Notes: generated from the letters alone by a model not told the origin. DNA of 64,000 nucleotides from Candidatus Kapaibacterium sp. (GCA_938031175.1 CALHGZ010000006.1:1-64000), one strand, 5' to 3'; positions 10,101 to 19,121 are shown, numbered from the stretch's first letter. Program-made: numbers and translations.

Positions 10101-11508
10101 TATAAGAACTTTGTGCGTTACAAATTTCCTTCCATAAGCAAGGATTTGCTGCTGGAGCTTCAACAGTAAAAGTAGCACAAGCATGTTGTTGGGCAGTAGG
10201 CAGTTGCAACCAAACGCAATTCTGTATTTGCGTGCCAACAGTAGCATTGCTAGGAATTGTGAAATTAACATATACATAAGCACACTGCCCAGCTTGCAAA
10301 CTTCCTTGAATTGTTAAAATGTTATTATTTCCTATTGTAGCATTGATTGAACCGGGCCATATTGTTCCGAGTGTAAAATTGCTCAATGAGCTAGGTAGAG
10401 TGTCTAATGCAGTAAACTGCATAGTTGTGGTGCCGGTATTACATATATAAATTAGATATTGTCCTGAACATCCAGGTTGTCTATTTGTATAAACCCACTT
10501 GCTGATTGTTGCACTTTGTATTACTACTTTTTTCACACAAGTTTGAGCACTTTCAGTGAAGGTGCCACAAGGTTGATTTGCAGAACCCAAAGTACCACTC
10601 AAAACAGCTGTATTACTTATTATTGTGTTGTTTGGAAAAGTATTGGGTGGATAGTAAATCTTTATTTGACAGCAAACAGAATTGTACTGCTGATTAGCAC
10701 TCATATTACCGACATTCCAGGTAACAATGTTACCGGTTTGTGTGGCATTGCAGGTAGAGCCAACTAATATTGCTCCACTAGGTAATGTATCAGTAACTAC
10801 TCCATTGACCAAATTCAATTGACCGGTGGTACCAACATTTTTATACACACATATTTGATATGTTACAGTGTCATTAGCTGTTGCCCAAGGACAATTTCCA
10901 CCAATCCAAGCCAAACCTACTGGATATTTATTTATATGCCATGGATTGGAAGCCTGTGCTGTGGTAGATAGAAAACCAGTACATAGACTATAATCTTTGT
11001 CATTATATACTGCATTTAGACAGGCACGATTTCTTACAGATACTCCATTACATGTTATTCCATTTTCAAATTTAACTGTAATCGTAATAGAACCAGAACA
11101 TCCATTTGGCACGCTTTGCCAAGCAATTCCAACAGTTCCACCTTGTGAATTAGGTGGAGGTGTTGTAACTGTTGGTGTACCGCAAGCATTATTCACGCTA
11201 TGATTAAGAAAAATTAAATTTGGTGGTAGCTGATCTGTTATTGAAACATTTGTAGCACCAGCTGGTATTGTATAATATATGGTATAGCTAAACGGTTGAC
11301 CAGTTGGTACAAGCGTATCGCTTACCACCTTTTTAATTATGAAACCTGATTCGCTTACTTCTGATACCCACGATTGTGAGTGAAGGTATGAGAAAGTAAA
11401 AATAAAAAATAGGAATATAAAAGTGAAATTACACAATTTGCTATTAAATCTTCTGAATGGTTTGAACTGATTTTGGCTTTTAGTTAGACATAGTAAATAA
11501 TTTAGCAT
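7117..11508 (-). CDS. Giant T9SS cargo with DUF11 'conserved repeat' domains
   Basis: 1463 residues counted from ATG 11508, which follows TTGGGTGAT. An upstream TTG at 11520 is less likely. After a basic N-terminus, a long hydrophobic stretch (NFTFIFLFFIFTFSYLHS) looks like a signal peptide. The body holds several DUF11-like beta domains (TNVSITDQLPPNLIF, SGVTLTDVLDPNLEYIG, LAHVTFVDLLPLDNAP), typical of extracellular stalks or adhesins, with many Cys-containing segments. The last ~85 residues are a T9SS type A sorting domain starting LNIYPNPAQGNLSV. Codon use is visibly less AT-rich than in neighbouring genes because of Thr/Pro/Gly/Gln-rich repeats. Cargo of the type IX system, presumably surface-anchored. 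Specific partner unknown. Confidence 0.85.
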   Translation of the reverse strand: MLNYLLCLTKSQNQFKPFRRFNSKLCNFTFIFLFFIFTFSYLHSQSWVSEVSESGFIIKKVVSDTLVPTGQPFSYTIYYTIPAGATNVSITDQLPPNLIFLNHSVNNACGTPTVTTPPPNSQGGTVGIAWQSVPNGCSGSITITVKFENGITCNGVSVRNRACLNAVYNDKDYSLCTGFLSTTAQASNPWHINKYPVGLAWIGGNCPWATANDTVTYQICVYKNVGTTGQLNLVNGVVTDTLPSGAILVGSTCNATQTGNIVTWNVGNMSANQQYNSVCCQIKIYYPPNTFPNNTIISNTAVLSGTLGSANQPCGTFTESAQTCVKKVVIQSATISKWVYTNRQPGCSGQYLIYICNTGTTTMQFTALDTLPSSLSNFTLGTIWPGSINATIGNNNILTIQGSLQAGQCAYVYVNFTIPSNATVGTQIQNCVWLQLPTAQQHACATFTVEAPAANPCLWKEICNAQSSYTPGSTFRYRLRIQNIGGLPLSGVTLTDVLDPNLEYIGNPSYYIANTWNIPNCNPNPTPNQQWTGVSINYNSNTNTVTATLPTIQATCQNLFYTNCGMYGTSNVPYYYIEFDVKVRDTAALGNIPNKFTLSGGALGNQTFTSNTVFVLVSGNVGFNLKKEVRKESEQNFSNNIYASAGSNVVYKLQMNSTGTASLAHVTFVDLLPLDNAPADSKILQNCNPRGSQYNITYNNLVGTPIPSTILPYNNPSTTLANVNNLNPVGAPGNVFTIGCGTGGTWTSGITAGNKNIAAYYGSTAVGSTGAEVQFSAKIDANATPEQVSCNTFAASGWTKHLIQSSILNYQLAGQLESNPVCVKIDTLSQQPSDCIKDLSLGIKCIGIDPTNGFKQYSVAISGSSCAPAVLLISSPNGTFSPATFNITSSSWNVNTTFLNTTNSTVLTIYYTLSCKGIICRDSIRWNLPPCPTEPTDIECCREFIRKISNEKITYNSATGYVGLTALIQAGPIPIQRFSATIVSAQLKRVCLTSFPSWSRVFGDITGGGLFVAPAPGPQLLNIYSREAVWGYGECIDWNKLAQLKLDMLFPPLSGGKGCYDTLLIGIRYSFTNCQCVTCDTVKYYTIVRKAQFIPWVTKINKLVLQSASQNNETIQQNEPEETSLVMDNATNGTLWVVSPDVPENQVIIKGIELTSENPSITEISSNGNLGIIEGHTAFIETNIIPGNKVPIKIKLSPHNLNVISIEARFLYKFKDDEELFYSEPVLFVARIPGIKADEIGIDTDAKPNGVKTYALYIHNSNGYKQSIYGVAAKIENKAEILAVGPPLTINEEFFILPGFDDEGSFYIGLPSGDRTILKDGQIAKTVYLTIAYPSEDNPVLNFRTLDENGHEISKGSLILTNPVSSVTDEMLDPEKEVFLNIYPNPAQGNLSVSLSTPKTLQNVRITIRDIAGKEVDLLTMNAVLQSGAHLFNYDTSKLTNGAYILEVRAINTSISQTFIIQK

Positions 11509-11640
11509 AATATCACCCAAAAATTTGTGTATAATAAGTTAAATTTTGATGTTGTTTAAATTAAATCTAATTTATAAAAATTTATTATAACAAACAAAAA
11601 AAATATTAACTTTTTTTAACCTCAATTTACAAATATTATC

Positions 11641-11672
11641 TTGAATTTTGCAACAAATCTTTGATAATTTTG
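11641..11672 (+). promoter_or_regulatory. Possible Bacteroidota-type promoter for the CotH gene
   Basis: TAATTTTG at 11665-11672 fits the TAnnTTTG -7 element known from Bacteroidota, with TTGA at 11641 about 20 nt upstream as a possible -33 element. The ATG at 11707 has no Shine-Dalgarno. The region is so AT-rich that a chance match is quite possible. Confidence 0.3.
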
Positions 11673-11706
11673 TATATATGTCAAGCAAAATTACAAACTA
11701 ATATTT

Positions 11707-14115
11707 ATGCTAACACTAAAAAAAATATTAATATTAATTTTAATACCACCTGTATTAATTTGCAAGACAATTCCGGACAATTTTCATTTTAGCCATGCTA
11801 ATCAATTACAAATATATTCGGGGAATTATGAAAACATTTTATATAAACTTGACACAATTAACACAATTTATCTCGATTTTGAGCAAAACAATTGGTTTCA
11901 GATTTTAACAAATAATTATCCTACTAGTACATATTTAGAAGCATCACTAACTTTTTATGGCGTAACATATAAAGGTGTTGGTGTGAGATTTCGTGGTGAA
12001 ACATCTTATTTGATGACGCAACATTCACAAAAAAAATCATTTAATATTACAATTGATTATAAGGATAGTAATCAAAGAATTGCCGGATATAAGACTCTCA
12101 ATCTTAATAATTGTTTCCAAGATCCCACATTCATGCGTGAAGTACTATATTACTTCTTGATAGGTGATTATATTCCTGTACCAAAAGCAAATTTTGTAAA
12201 ATTAATAATAAACGGCGAAAATTGGGGTTTATATAGTAATGTTCAGCAGTTAAACAAGAAATACTATAGCGAGTGGTTTTTAGATAAGACGGGTACAAGT
12301 TGGAGAGCCAAATATCCCGACACTTCTACTGCTAAACAACCTGGTAAACCAAATTTTGGTGTTGGATATTGTTCATTGAATTACCTTGGTGATGATCCCT
12401 TAACTTACACAAGATACTATACATTAAAATCAACAACAAAAGAAAATCCTTGGGAAGATTTGGTTAGAACTTGTAAAAATTTACATTTCTTACCAATAGA
12501 ATTTTTATACGATACACTTCAATATCATTTAAATGTTGACCGTTCACTATGGTATATTGCTTGCGAAAATGTATTTACAGATGAGGATGGATACATTAAT
12601 AAAGGCGGTTCTGATTATTACTTATATTATGATAATTATGAGAAAAGAATGACTCCAGTTGAATACGACGGGAATAGCACTTTTTTAGCGAATAAAATTA
12701 ACCAATCAATTTTTTTCCGAGAAAATGATAAAAATTATCCTCTTGTTAACAGACTTCTTGCAAATCCCGCACTAAGACAAAGGTATATTGCACAGGTCAA
12801 AACTATACTTGATAATACATTAAATGAAGAAAAAGTATTCCCAATTATAGATAAATTTAAAAATCTTATTGAACAGGAAGTTATAAATGATGAAAAGAAA
12901 TTATATTCCTATCAACAATTTTTAAATTCGATTAATGAATTGAAAAATTTTATCAAAAATCGCCGGACATTTATATTGAATAATCCTATGGTTTCTGCAA
13001 AAGCACCAATTATATCCGACGTCAAAATAATATCAGGAAGTGGAGTTAATATCCCCCCCAACTCTGATGAAGAAGCAACAATTCAAGCTAAAATTGAATC
13101 AGCTGATGCTATTCATTCTGTTAATTTATACTATGGTACTGGTTTGTCAGGCGTTTTTAATAGAATAATTATGTATGATGATGGTTTGCATAATGATTTA
13201 AAAGCAAACGATGAAATCTTTGCCGCTAATATACCTCAATTCCCGGCTAATACTTATGTCAGATATTATATTGAAGCAATAAGTGATAATAATTTTAAAA
13301 CAGTCAGTTACAAGCCTGAAAAAGCCGAACACAATGTGTACTTATATCTCGTTGAAAATGAAATTGAGCAAAATTCAGATGTTGTAATTAATGAACTTAT
13401 GGCAGATAATACAAAAACTATAGCCGACCCTCAAGGGCAATATGATGATTGGATTGAATTATTTAACAAAGGTTCAAAAGACATTGACTTATCTGGTTTT
13501 TATTTAACTGATAAAATTGATAATCTTAAAAAATGGAAATTTCCTAATAATACTTTTATAAAATCTGGCGAATATTTACTAATCTGGGCTGATGAAAATT
13601 CAAAAGATTCACCTGGATTACATACCAACTTCAAATTATCAGCTAACGGCGAAATTTTATTACTCATAAGTTCCGATGATAAAGGTAATAGCATATTGGA
13701 TTCCGTTAGCTTTGGATCTCAAAAAAAAGATATTTCATATGGCAGATATCCAAACGGTTATGGTGAATTTTATTTTATGTATCCTACACCTGGTGCTTAC
13801 AATGATAAATTTTTATCTATTGATTATACAATAGTTGAAAGTATTAATGATAGAATTGAAATCTATCCAAATCCAACTGATACAGAAGTCAAAATAATTA
13901 TTAATTCTACTTTTGAAGAAGTAAGCAGATTAAGAATTTATAATTTGTTGGGACAAATAATTCATTCAGAATACATAAATTTAAATCCTAAAGAAAAAAC
14001 TTTGTATATTTGGAATCGTAAAGATTTTTCTGGTATATACGTCGAATCTGGAACTTATATAGTTTCACTTGAATTCAAAGACAAAAATATTAATAAGATA
14101 TTAATTTTACATTAA
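11707..14115 (+). CDS. CotH-kinase-like protein with lamin-tail domain and T9SS sorting domain
   Basis: 802 residues. A signal peptide (about 1-20) precedes a CotH-family domain (about 55-430) with its typical motifs RFRGETSY, KKSFNI, TLNLNNCFQDPTFMRE and VEYDGNS (Asp321 a candidate metal/catalytic residue). CotH proteins are atypical kinases that phosphorylate spore-coat or secreted proteins. The activity of the many Bacteroidota homologues is mostly inferred. A beta domain (about 435-545) is followed by a lamin-tail domain (about 558-680, VVINELMADN, DDWIELFN, DLSGFYLTD). A T9SS type A tail (IEIYPNPTDTEV) closes the protein. It is transcribed alone, divergently from the DUF11 gene. Confidence 0.88.
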   Translation: MLTLKKILILILIPPVLICKTIPDNFHFSHANQLQIYSGNYENILYKLDTINTIYLDFEQNNWFQILTNNYPTSTYLEASLTFYGVTYKGVGVRFRGETSYLMTQHSQKKSFNITIDYKDSNQRIAGYKTLNLNNCFQDPTFMREVLYYFLIGDYIPVPKANFVKLIINGENWGLYSNVQQLNKKYYSEWFLDKTGTSWRAKYPDTSTAKQPGKPNFGVGYCSLNYLGDDPLTYTRYYTLKSTTKENPWEDLVRTCKNLHFLPIEFLYDTLQYHLNVDRSLWYIACENVFTDEDGYINKGGSDYYLYYDNYEKRMTPVEYDGNSTFLANKINQSIFFRENDKNYPLVNRLLANPALRQRYIAQVKTILDNTLNEEKVFPIIDKFKNLIEQEVINDEKKLYSYQQFLNSINELKNFIKNRRTFILNNPMVSAKAPIISDVKIISGSGVNIPPNSDEEATIQAKIESADAIHSVNLYYGTGLSGVFNRIIMYDDGLHNDLKANDEIFAANIPQFPANTYVRYYIEAISDNNFKTVSYKPEKAEHNVYLYLVENEIEQNSDVVINELMADNTKTIADPQGQYDDWIELFNKGSKDIDLSGFYLTDKIDNLKKWKFPNNTFIKSGEYLLIWADENSKDSPGLHTNFKLSANGEILLLISSDDKGNSILDSVSFGSQKKDISYGRYPNGYGEFYFMYPTPGAYNDKFLSIDYTIVESINDRIEIYPNPTDTEVKIIINSTFEEVSRLRIYNLLGQIIHSEYINLNPKEKTLYIWNRKDFSGIYVESGTYIVSLEFKDKNINKILILH

Positions 14116-14347
14116 GATAAAACCAATTATCTCCTGCTATATATTTTTAATTATTTGAATTTAAACATCTGTATTTAGCCTTATTTTTATCAAATAATTA
14201 CCTTTATAAATTACTAAAATTAATTTTATTTTATTTGATATAAAACTTGATTCTCATCATTTAATTTACAAAAATTTGCTATTTTTAGTAATGAAGCTCA
14301 TTCAAAATTATCTTTAATCAAATTATGATAAATAGTCAGGTAAATCA

Positions 14348-14917
14348 ATGAAAAAATTAATTTTATTAATAGGATTTGCATTTTTATCATTAGCAATAAT
14401 CAATTTTTGCGATAATCGTGAAAGGATTACTGAAAGTGATTACCTTAAATACGGTGATAGCATTGTAGCTTTGACATTTGATACATTAAGAATAGAATTA
14501 TTCAAGGCTATGGCAGAAAAAGGACTTATTGGTGCAGTTGATTATTGTAGAATCCATGCATTGGATTTAACAAAAATTTATGAATATGGGAATGTTACAG
14601 TAAGACGCGCAGCAATTAAATTCAGAAATCCGTCAAATCAAGCCGATGAACTTGAAAGCGAAATAATAAATAACTACATCAATTCCAAAGTAGTAGGTGA
14701 TAGTTTATATTCTATAATTATTGAACATAAAAAACATGTGCATTTTTTTAAACCTATTATTCTTCAATCCGCATGTCTCCCCTGTCACGGAAAACCCATT
14801 GATGAAATACCTAATGAATTAATCGAATTTTTGCAAACAAAGTACCCCAATGATCAAGCTAAAAATTTTAAAGTTGGAGATGTACGTGGTATTTGGCATA
14901 TTACATTTGATAAATAA
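14348..14917 (+). CDS. DUF3365 (Tll0287-like) heme c-binding periplasmic protein
   Basis: 189 residues with a hydrophobic export signal (about 3-20). The rest matches the DUF3365/Tll0287-like heme-binding fold: AVDYCRIHA, VRRAAIKFRNPSNQADE and a single CLPCHG c-type heme motif (Cys143, Cys146, His147) preceded by KPI. In other proteins this domain is the extracytoplasmic sensor part of histidine kinases and cyclases, where it binds heme c. Here it stands alone with no kinase fused. Cys21 after the signal (INFC) is not a convincing lipobox, so a soluble periplasmic or N-anchored form is more likely. It needs the cytochrome c maturation system, which is not in the window. Monocistronic. Confidence 0.82.
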   Translation: MKKLILLIGFAFLSLAIINFCDNRERITESDYLKYGDSIVALTFDTLRIELFKAMAEKGLIGAVDYCRIHALDLTKIYEYGNVTVRRAAIKFRNPSNQADELESEIINNYINSKVVGDSLYSIIIEHKKHVHFFKPIILQSACLPCHGKPIDEIPNELIEFLQTKYPNDQAKNFKVGDVRGIWHITFDK

Positions 14918-14998
14918 ATGTGAATTTTCTTTTATGTATTTTAGAATTTTCTCAAATTTAAAATTTGCATTTTATAAACATTAATTTTAAGCAATAAC

Positions 14999-15032
14999 AA
15001 AAATCACAGGGACTTGTAATTGTAATCCCTGT
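14999..15032 (-). terminator. Intrinsic terminator after sucC
   Basis: Stem ACAGGGA (15006-15012) / TCCCTGT (15026-15032), followed on the minus strand by GA and five T (forward aaaaa 14999-15003). It ends the long minus-strand operon 73 nt past the sucC stop. Confidence 0.75.
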
Positions 15033-15104
15033 AGTGGAACAGATTTTTTTGATCGATTTTTTGAAAATTACCTGAGGTTTTTTATTTGCATTTAAAAATT
15101 TACT

Positions 15105-16346
15105 TTATTTCTGTTTCACAACTTCAGTAACCATTCGAGCTGCTTCACTAAAAGTCGTAGCTACTTTAAATTTAATGCCTGAATTTTTTAAGGTTTTTGC
15201 TGCTTCTTCTGCATTTGTTCCATCAAGTCTGACGATTATCGGAACTTTAACTTCAACAGTTTTGAGAGCTTCAATTATACCATCAGCAACTTTATCGCAA
15301 CGGACTATGCCACCAAAAATATTAATAAGTACAGCTTCAACATTTGGATCGCTCATCATAATTCTGAAAGCATTAGCAATTCGTTGTACATTAGCACCCC
15401 CACCAACATCAAGAAAATTAGCTGGACTTCCACCGGATAATTGAATTAAATCCATTGTAGCCATTGCCAAACCGGCTCCATTAACCATACAGCCTACATT
15501 CCCATCCAATTTAATATAATTTAAATCATACTTTGAAGCTTCGACTTCAAGCGGTGATTCCTCTTCTATATCTCTTAATTCAGTATATTCTGGATGCCTA
15601 AAAAGGGCATTATCATCGAAATTCATTTTTGCATCGAGAGCCAAAATTCTACCATCTGTAGTTAAAACAAGGGGATTAATTTCAAGAAGACTGCAATCAA
15701 GCTCTTCATAGGCTTTAACTAAATTAATGATAAATCGAACAAAATGTTTATAGGGCTCACCATATAGACCTAAACCAAATGCTAATTTTCTCGCTTGATA
15801 TTCTCTAAAACCAGGAAAAGGATTGATATATTCCTTTAAAATTAAATGTGGAGTTTCTTCTGCTACCTTTTCAATTTCAACGCCACCTTCAGTAGAGGCC
15901 ATAACAACATTCTGCCCTGTTTGCCTATCTAAAACTATACCAGCGTAATATTCTTTAGCAATTGATACTCCTTCCTCAAGTAGAATTCGCCGAACAATTG
16001 TGCCAGCTTGACCAGTTTGAATTGTTACCAATTTATTCCCTAATATAGCTTTAGAATATTGATAAACTTTATCAGCGAGATTATCACCTTTAATTATATT
16101 TACACCTCTGACTTCTTTACCGAAAAGTTCGATCTTAATGTTGCTTTCCTTATCGAAAATATATCCTTTACCTCTACCACCAGCATGAACCTGTGTTTTA
16201 AGAACAATTGTATCAATACCTTTAACTACAAAATCTTCATAAGCTATCTTTCCAGCTTCTTCCGGAGTAAAAACCACACGCCCGAAAAGCGTTGGTACAT
16301 CAAAACGCTTTAACAATTCCTTTGCTTGGTATTCGTGAATTTTCAT
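15105..16346 (-). CDS. sucC: Succinate-CoA ligase (ADP-forming) subunit beta
   Basis: 413 residues, somewhat longer than the usual ~390. It is the ATP-grasp and CoA-ligase beta subunit that couples succinyl-CoA cleavage to NTP synthesis in the TCA cycle. The family start MKIHEYQAKELL, the ATP-grasp region (HAGGRGKGYIF, ALDAKMNFDDNALFRH, LEINPLVLT) and the C-terminal VNGAGLAMATMD / FLDVGGGA and INIFGGIVRCD motifs are all present. sucD is not adjacent and must lie elsewhere. The gene is last in the branched-chain acyl-CoA operon, 113 nt after the fatty acid hydroxylase, and is followed by a terminator. The ATG at 16346 has only a weak ribosome binding site. Confidence 0.96.
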   Translation of the reverse strand: MKIHEYQAKELLKRFDVPTLFGRVVFTPEEAGKIAYEDFVVKGIDTIVLKTQVHAGGRGKGYIFDKESNIKIELFGKEVRGVNIIKGDNLADKVYQYSKAILGNKLVTIQTGQAGTIVRRILLEEGVSIAKEYYAGIVLDRQTGQNVVMASTEGGVEIEKVAEETPHLILKEYINPFPGFREYQARKLAFGLGLYGEPYKHFVRFIINLVKAYEELDCSLLEINPLVLTTDGRILALDAKMNFDDNALFRHPEYTELRDIEEESPLEVEASKYDLNYIKLDGNVGCMVNGAGLAMATMDLIQLSGGSPANFLDVGGGANVQRIANAFRIMMSDPNVEAVLINIFGGIVRCDKVADGIIEALKTVEVKVPIIVRLDGTNAEEAAKTLKNSGIKFKVATTFSEAARMVTEVVKQK

Positions 16347-16459
16347 TTACAATTCCAAAAATTTAATATATACAAAATAACTAAATGACATTTTGTAAAA
16401 AATCAAATTTATCAAAATTCAAACGATTAACAAATTTTAAATTGAGAATTAAGTAAACT

Positions 16460-17089
16460 TTAGAAATTAGCTCTTTTATCTGGTATTGTACCAAAAATAT
16501 AATCCCATAAAGGTGAACTCACTCCATAGGCTTTATTTGGTTCTGAATAATGATGTCTCATATGGTGTTTTTTCAATTCAAGAAATAGTTTATTTTTAAA
16601 TGCAAAATGGTGTAAAGCATAGTGCATCATATCATAAATCAAGTATCCAAATACTAATCCCGCAAAAAAAGGTTTAGAGTAAAAATGTCCAAAAATTAAA
16701 GTGGACAAAATATAAAAGAATACAGCAAGTGGTATACTTACTGATGGGACCATAACAAGTCGTTTTGAATCACGAGGATAATCATGATGCACGCCGTGGA
16801 AGATGAAATGTATTTTTTTGCCAAATTCTGTTTTTGGCTCATAATGAAAGACAAAACGATGCAAAATATATTCAACTAATGTCCAAGAAAATATACCAAA
16901 AATGAAAAAAGCTATTAAATAGAATAAATTTGTATAAAGATTTGTGAGGCTCCAGTATAACAAATAAAGTATCAATGGTATATAGATATAGAGCGGAACT
17001 GTCCAATGTATTCGAGAAAATGCATCTATAAAATCGCTTTTAAACAATCTTACTGATTTATCTTCATTTGAAATATATAATTTTGGCAT
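16460..17089 (-). CDS. Fatty acid 2-hydroxylase-like membrane di-iron enzyme
   Basis: 209 residues with about four hydrophobic segments and the His clusters of the sterol desaturase/fatty acid hydroxylase family: HRFVFH, HGVHHDYP, HYALHHF and HHMRHHYSEPN. The order and the 'HGVHHDYPRDSKRLV' segment match the FA2H/Scs7 branch, which 2-hydroxylates long acyl chains (in sphingolipids) using O2. The N-terminal cytochrome b5 domain of eukaryotic members is absent. SD GGGAG precedes ATG 17089 by 7 nt, and the gene starts 15 nt after the biotin carrier gene, so it is in that operon. An O2-using hydroxylase implies at least microaerobic life. The exact lipid substrate is inferred. Confidence 0.87.
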   Translation of the reverse strand: MPKLYISNEDKSVRLFKSDFIDAFSRIHWTVPLYIYIPLILYLLYWSLTNLYTNLFYLIAFFIFGIFSWTLVEYILHRFVFHYEPKTEFGKKIHFIFHGVHHDYPRDSKRLVMVPSVSIPLAVFFYILSTLIFGHFYSKPFFAGLVFGYLIYDMMHYALHHFAFKNKLFLELKKHHMRHHYSEPNKAYGVSSPLWDYIFGTIPDKRANF

Positions 17090-17104
17090 ATAGTTACTCC
17101 CTAA

Positions 17105-17608
17105 TTATTCTCGATTTTTTTCTACAACAATAAGAATTTTGTCAGCAGGAACTTGCTCACCAGCTTTTACATTAACTTCGGTTACAATTCCAGAAATTGA
17201 CGAATATAGGGTAGTTTCCATTTTCATAGCTTCAACAATAATAAGAGGATCTCCTTCGCTTACTTCCTGTCCAACAGCTACTTCAACTTTAACAATACTA
17301 CCAGGCATTGGAGGTTTAAGTATTAATTTATTCAAAGAATCCTCTGATTTGTTAATTTCAAAATCTTTCTCTTTATATTTTTGTAATTCTATCTGCTGCC
17401 CATTTAGGAAGGCATAGTATTTTTCATCGTCAGAGGATAGATATAGTATCTGATTTTTATTTTGGTCTGAAACTATACGATAAATATTTTCAGTAATTGG
17501 AAAGAATTTATATTTCAAAATTTCATTATTAATTTTAGCAGCTAATGAACCGTCTTCTTTTTTTTCAGCTATAGTTTCGTAAATTAGATTCTGATATTCC
17601 AGTTTCAT
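17105..17608 (-). CDS. Biotin carboxyl carrier protein of an acyl-CoA carboxylase
   Basis: 167 residues from ATG 17608, chosen because AAGGAG lies 6 nt upstream. A longer frame to 17635 would overlap the preceding gene and lacks a site. Residues about 98-165 are a biotinyl domain with PPMPGSIVKV and EAMKME, Lys129 being the biotinylated residue. The N-terminal ~90 residues resemble the linker (BT-like) part found in alpha subunits of propionyl- and methylcrotonyl-CoA carboxylases. The gene begins 14 nt after the biotin carboxylase stop, so the two together replace one fused alpha subunit, here probably of methylcrotonyl-CoA carboxylase (see the carboxyltransferase at 21082-22689). Confidence 0.92.
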   Translation of the reverse strand: MKLEYQNLIYETIAEKKEDGSLAAKINNEILKYKFFPITENIYRIVSDQNKNQILYLSSDDEKYYAFLNGQQIELQKYKEKDFEINKSEDSLNKLILKPPMPGSIVKVEVAVGQEVSEGDPLIIVEAMKMETTLYSSISGIVTEVNVKAGEQVPADKILIVVEKNRE

Positions 17609-17622
17609 TTGTAACTCCTTGA

Positions 17623-19113
17623 CTATATTTCCCAAGAACCTATTGTTAACCAGGGAGAAGGCATTTCAGCTTCGGATGTTATAATATCAATTGTTTTCCT
17701 GTTCATTTCATAAACTGCTGTACTGGCTATAATAATCCTCATCAATTCCTCATTAATTATTTCCGTTTTCATATTTTTTTGAATAAAATCAGTGTATGTA
17801 TTACCCTTTATGAATTCGGGATGTTCCAAAACATCAATCATAAATTTAATTGGTGTTTTTACCCCAAGTATAACACAGTTTTTTAAAGCTTCAATCATTT
17901 TTTTTCTGGCTTGTTCTCTGTTTTCGGCTTTTACAATAAGTTTTGCTAATATTGGGTCGTAGAAAACAGGTACTTCAACCCCCTGATAAATTCCACTATC
18001 GAATCGTATACCCGGACCTGTCGGTTCTTTAAGATAAAGAATCTTACCTGATGATGGTAAAAAATTATTTTCAGCATCTTCTGCATAAATTCTGCACTCA
18101 ATTGAATGACCATTTTGAGATAAGTCATCTTGTTTAAACGGTAGCTCATTTCCCTCAGCTATTGATATTTGCAATTTGACCAAATCTACACCTGTTGTTT
18201 CTTCTGTAATCGGGTGCTCTACCTGTACTCTTGCATTTACTTCAAGAAAATAGAAATTTTTATCTTTATCAACTAAAAACTCTACTGTTCCGATATTATC
18301 ATAATTTGCTGTTTTAATGACTTTAACAGCTGTATTGCCCATTTTTACTCTCAATTCCGGATCCATAACAGGAGAGGGCGTTTCTTCTATTATTTTCTGA
18401 TGCCTTCGTTGGATCGAACATTCCCTCTCGAAAAGATACACTGCATTGCCATAGTGGTCCGCAGCAACTTGAAACTCAACATGACGTGGTGATTCTAAAT
18501 ATTTTTCCAAATAAACTTCATCGCTTCCGAAAGCTGATAATGATTCGCGGATTGCAGATTCCACTGCTGAGGATAGCTCATCTATTGAATGAACTATCCG
18601 CATACCTTTTCCACCTCCACCGGCTGAGGATTTTATTAATACTGGAAAGCCCATTTTTTCTGCATAAGAGATAAATTCGTCAATATTTTTGGATGAGCCT
18701 CTCATTCCTGGAATAACAGGAACATCTGCTTCGATCATAGTTACTCTCGATCTTACTTTGGAACCGAGCAAGCTCATTGATTCTGGATTAGGACCAATGA
18801 AAATCAGTCCTGAATCTCTTACTTTCTTGTTAAAAACCGAATTCTCAGCCAAGAAGCCGTAACCGGGATGTATTGCTTCACATCCTGCTTCAATTGCAAT
18901 TTGTATGATTTTATCCATATTGAGATAGGATTGTAGAGCTGGTGCAGGTCCAATAAAATATGATTCATCTGCTAATTGAGTATGCAATGCTTTCGTATCC
19001 GCTTCGGAATAAACTGCTACTGATGTAATTCCTAATTCTTTACAAGCACGTATTATTCTACAAGCTATCTCGCTACGATTAGCTACTAAAATCTTTGTTA
19101 TTTTCCTTTTCAT
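17623..19113 (-). CDS. Biotin carboxylase subunit, probably of methylcrotonyl-CoA carboxylase
   Basis: 496 residues. ATP-dependent carboxylation of carrier-bound biotin. Family motifs: KILVANRSEIACRIIRA at the N-terminus, GYGFLAEN, the glycine-rich ATP loop SSAGGGGKGMRIV, ECSIQRRHQKIIEE and FLEVNARVQVEHPITEE, then HSIECRIYAEDAENNFLPS. The length and the C-terminal extension beyond a ~450-residue AccC fit the acyl-CoA carboxylase alpha type with its biotin domain split off into the next gene. LiuC-like hydratase ends 8 nt upstream and the carrier follows 14 nt downstream. An acetyl- or propionyl-CoA carboxylase role cannot be excluded from this subunit alone. The assignment rests on the operon. 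Confidence 0.93.
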   Translation of the reverse strand: MKRKITKILVANRSEIACRIIRACKELGITSVAVYSEADTKALHTQLADESYFIGPAPALQSYLNMDKIIQIAIEAGCEAIHPGYGFLAENSVFNKKVRDSGLIFIGPNPESMSLLGSKVRSRVTMIEADVPVIPGMRGSSKNIDEFISYAEKMGFPVLIKSSAGGGGKGMRIVHSIDELSSAVESAIRESLSAFGSDEVYLEKYLESPRHVEFQVAADHYGNAVYLFERECSIQRRHQKIIEETPSPVMDPELRVKMGNTAVKVIKTANYDNIGTVEFLVDKDKNFYFLEVNARVQVEHPITEETTGVDLVKLQISIAEGNELPFKQDDLSQNGHSIECRIYAEDAENNFLPSSGKILYLKEPTGPGIRFDSGIYQGVEVPVFYDPILAKLIVKAENREQARKKMIEALKNCVILGVKTPIKFMIDVLEHPEFIKGNTYTDFIQKNMKTEIINEELMRIIIASTAVYEMNRKTIDIITSEAEMPSPWLTIGSWEI

Positions 19114-19121
19114 TTACTTAG

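Noticed and set aside
14405-14412. Lipobox in the DUF3365 protein (INFC)
   Set aside because: The residues before Cys21 do not match the usual L-A/S-G/A-C pattern.
17623-19113. Biotin carboxylase as the housekeeping acetyl-CoA carboxylase AccC
   Set aside because: The carboxyltransferase in the same operon is of the single-chain MCC beta type, not AccA/AccD, so a methylcrotonyl-CoA carboxylase role fits better.
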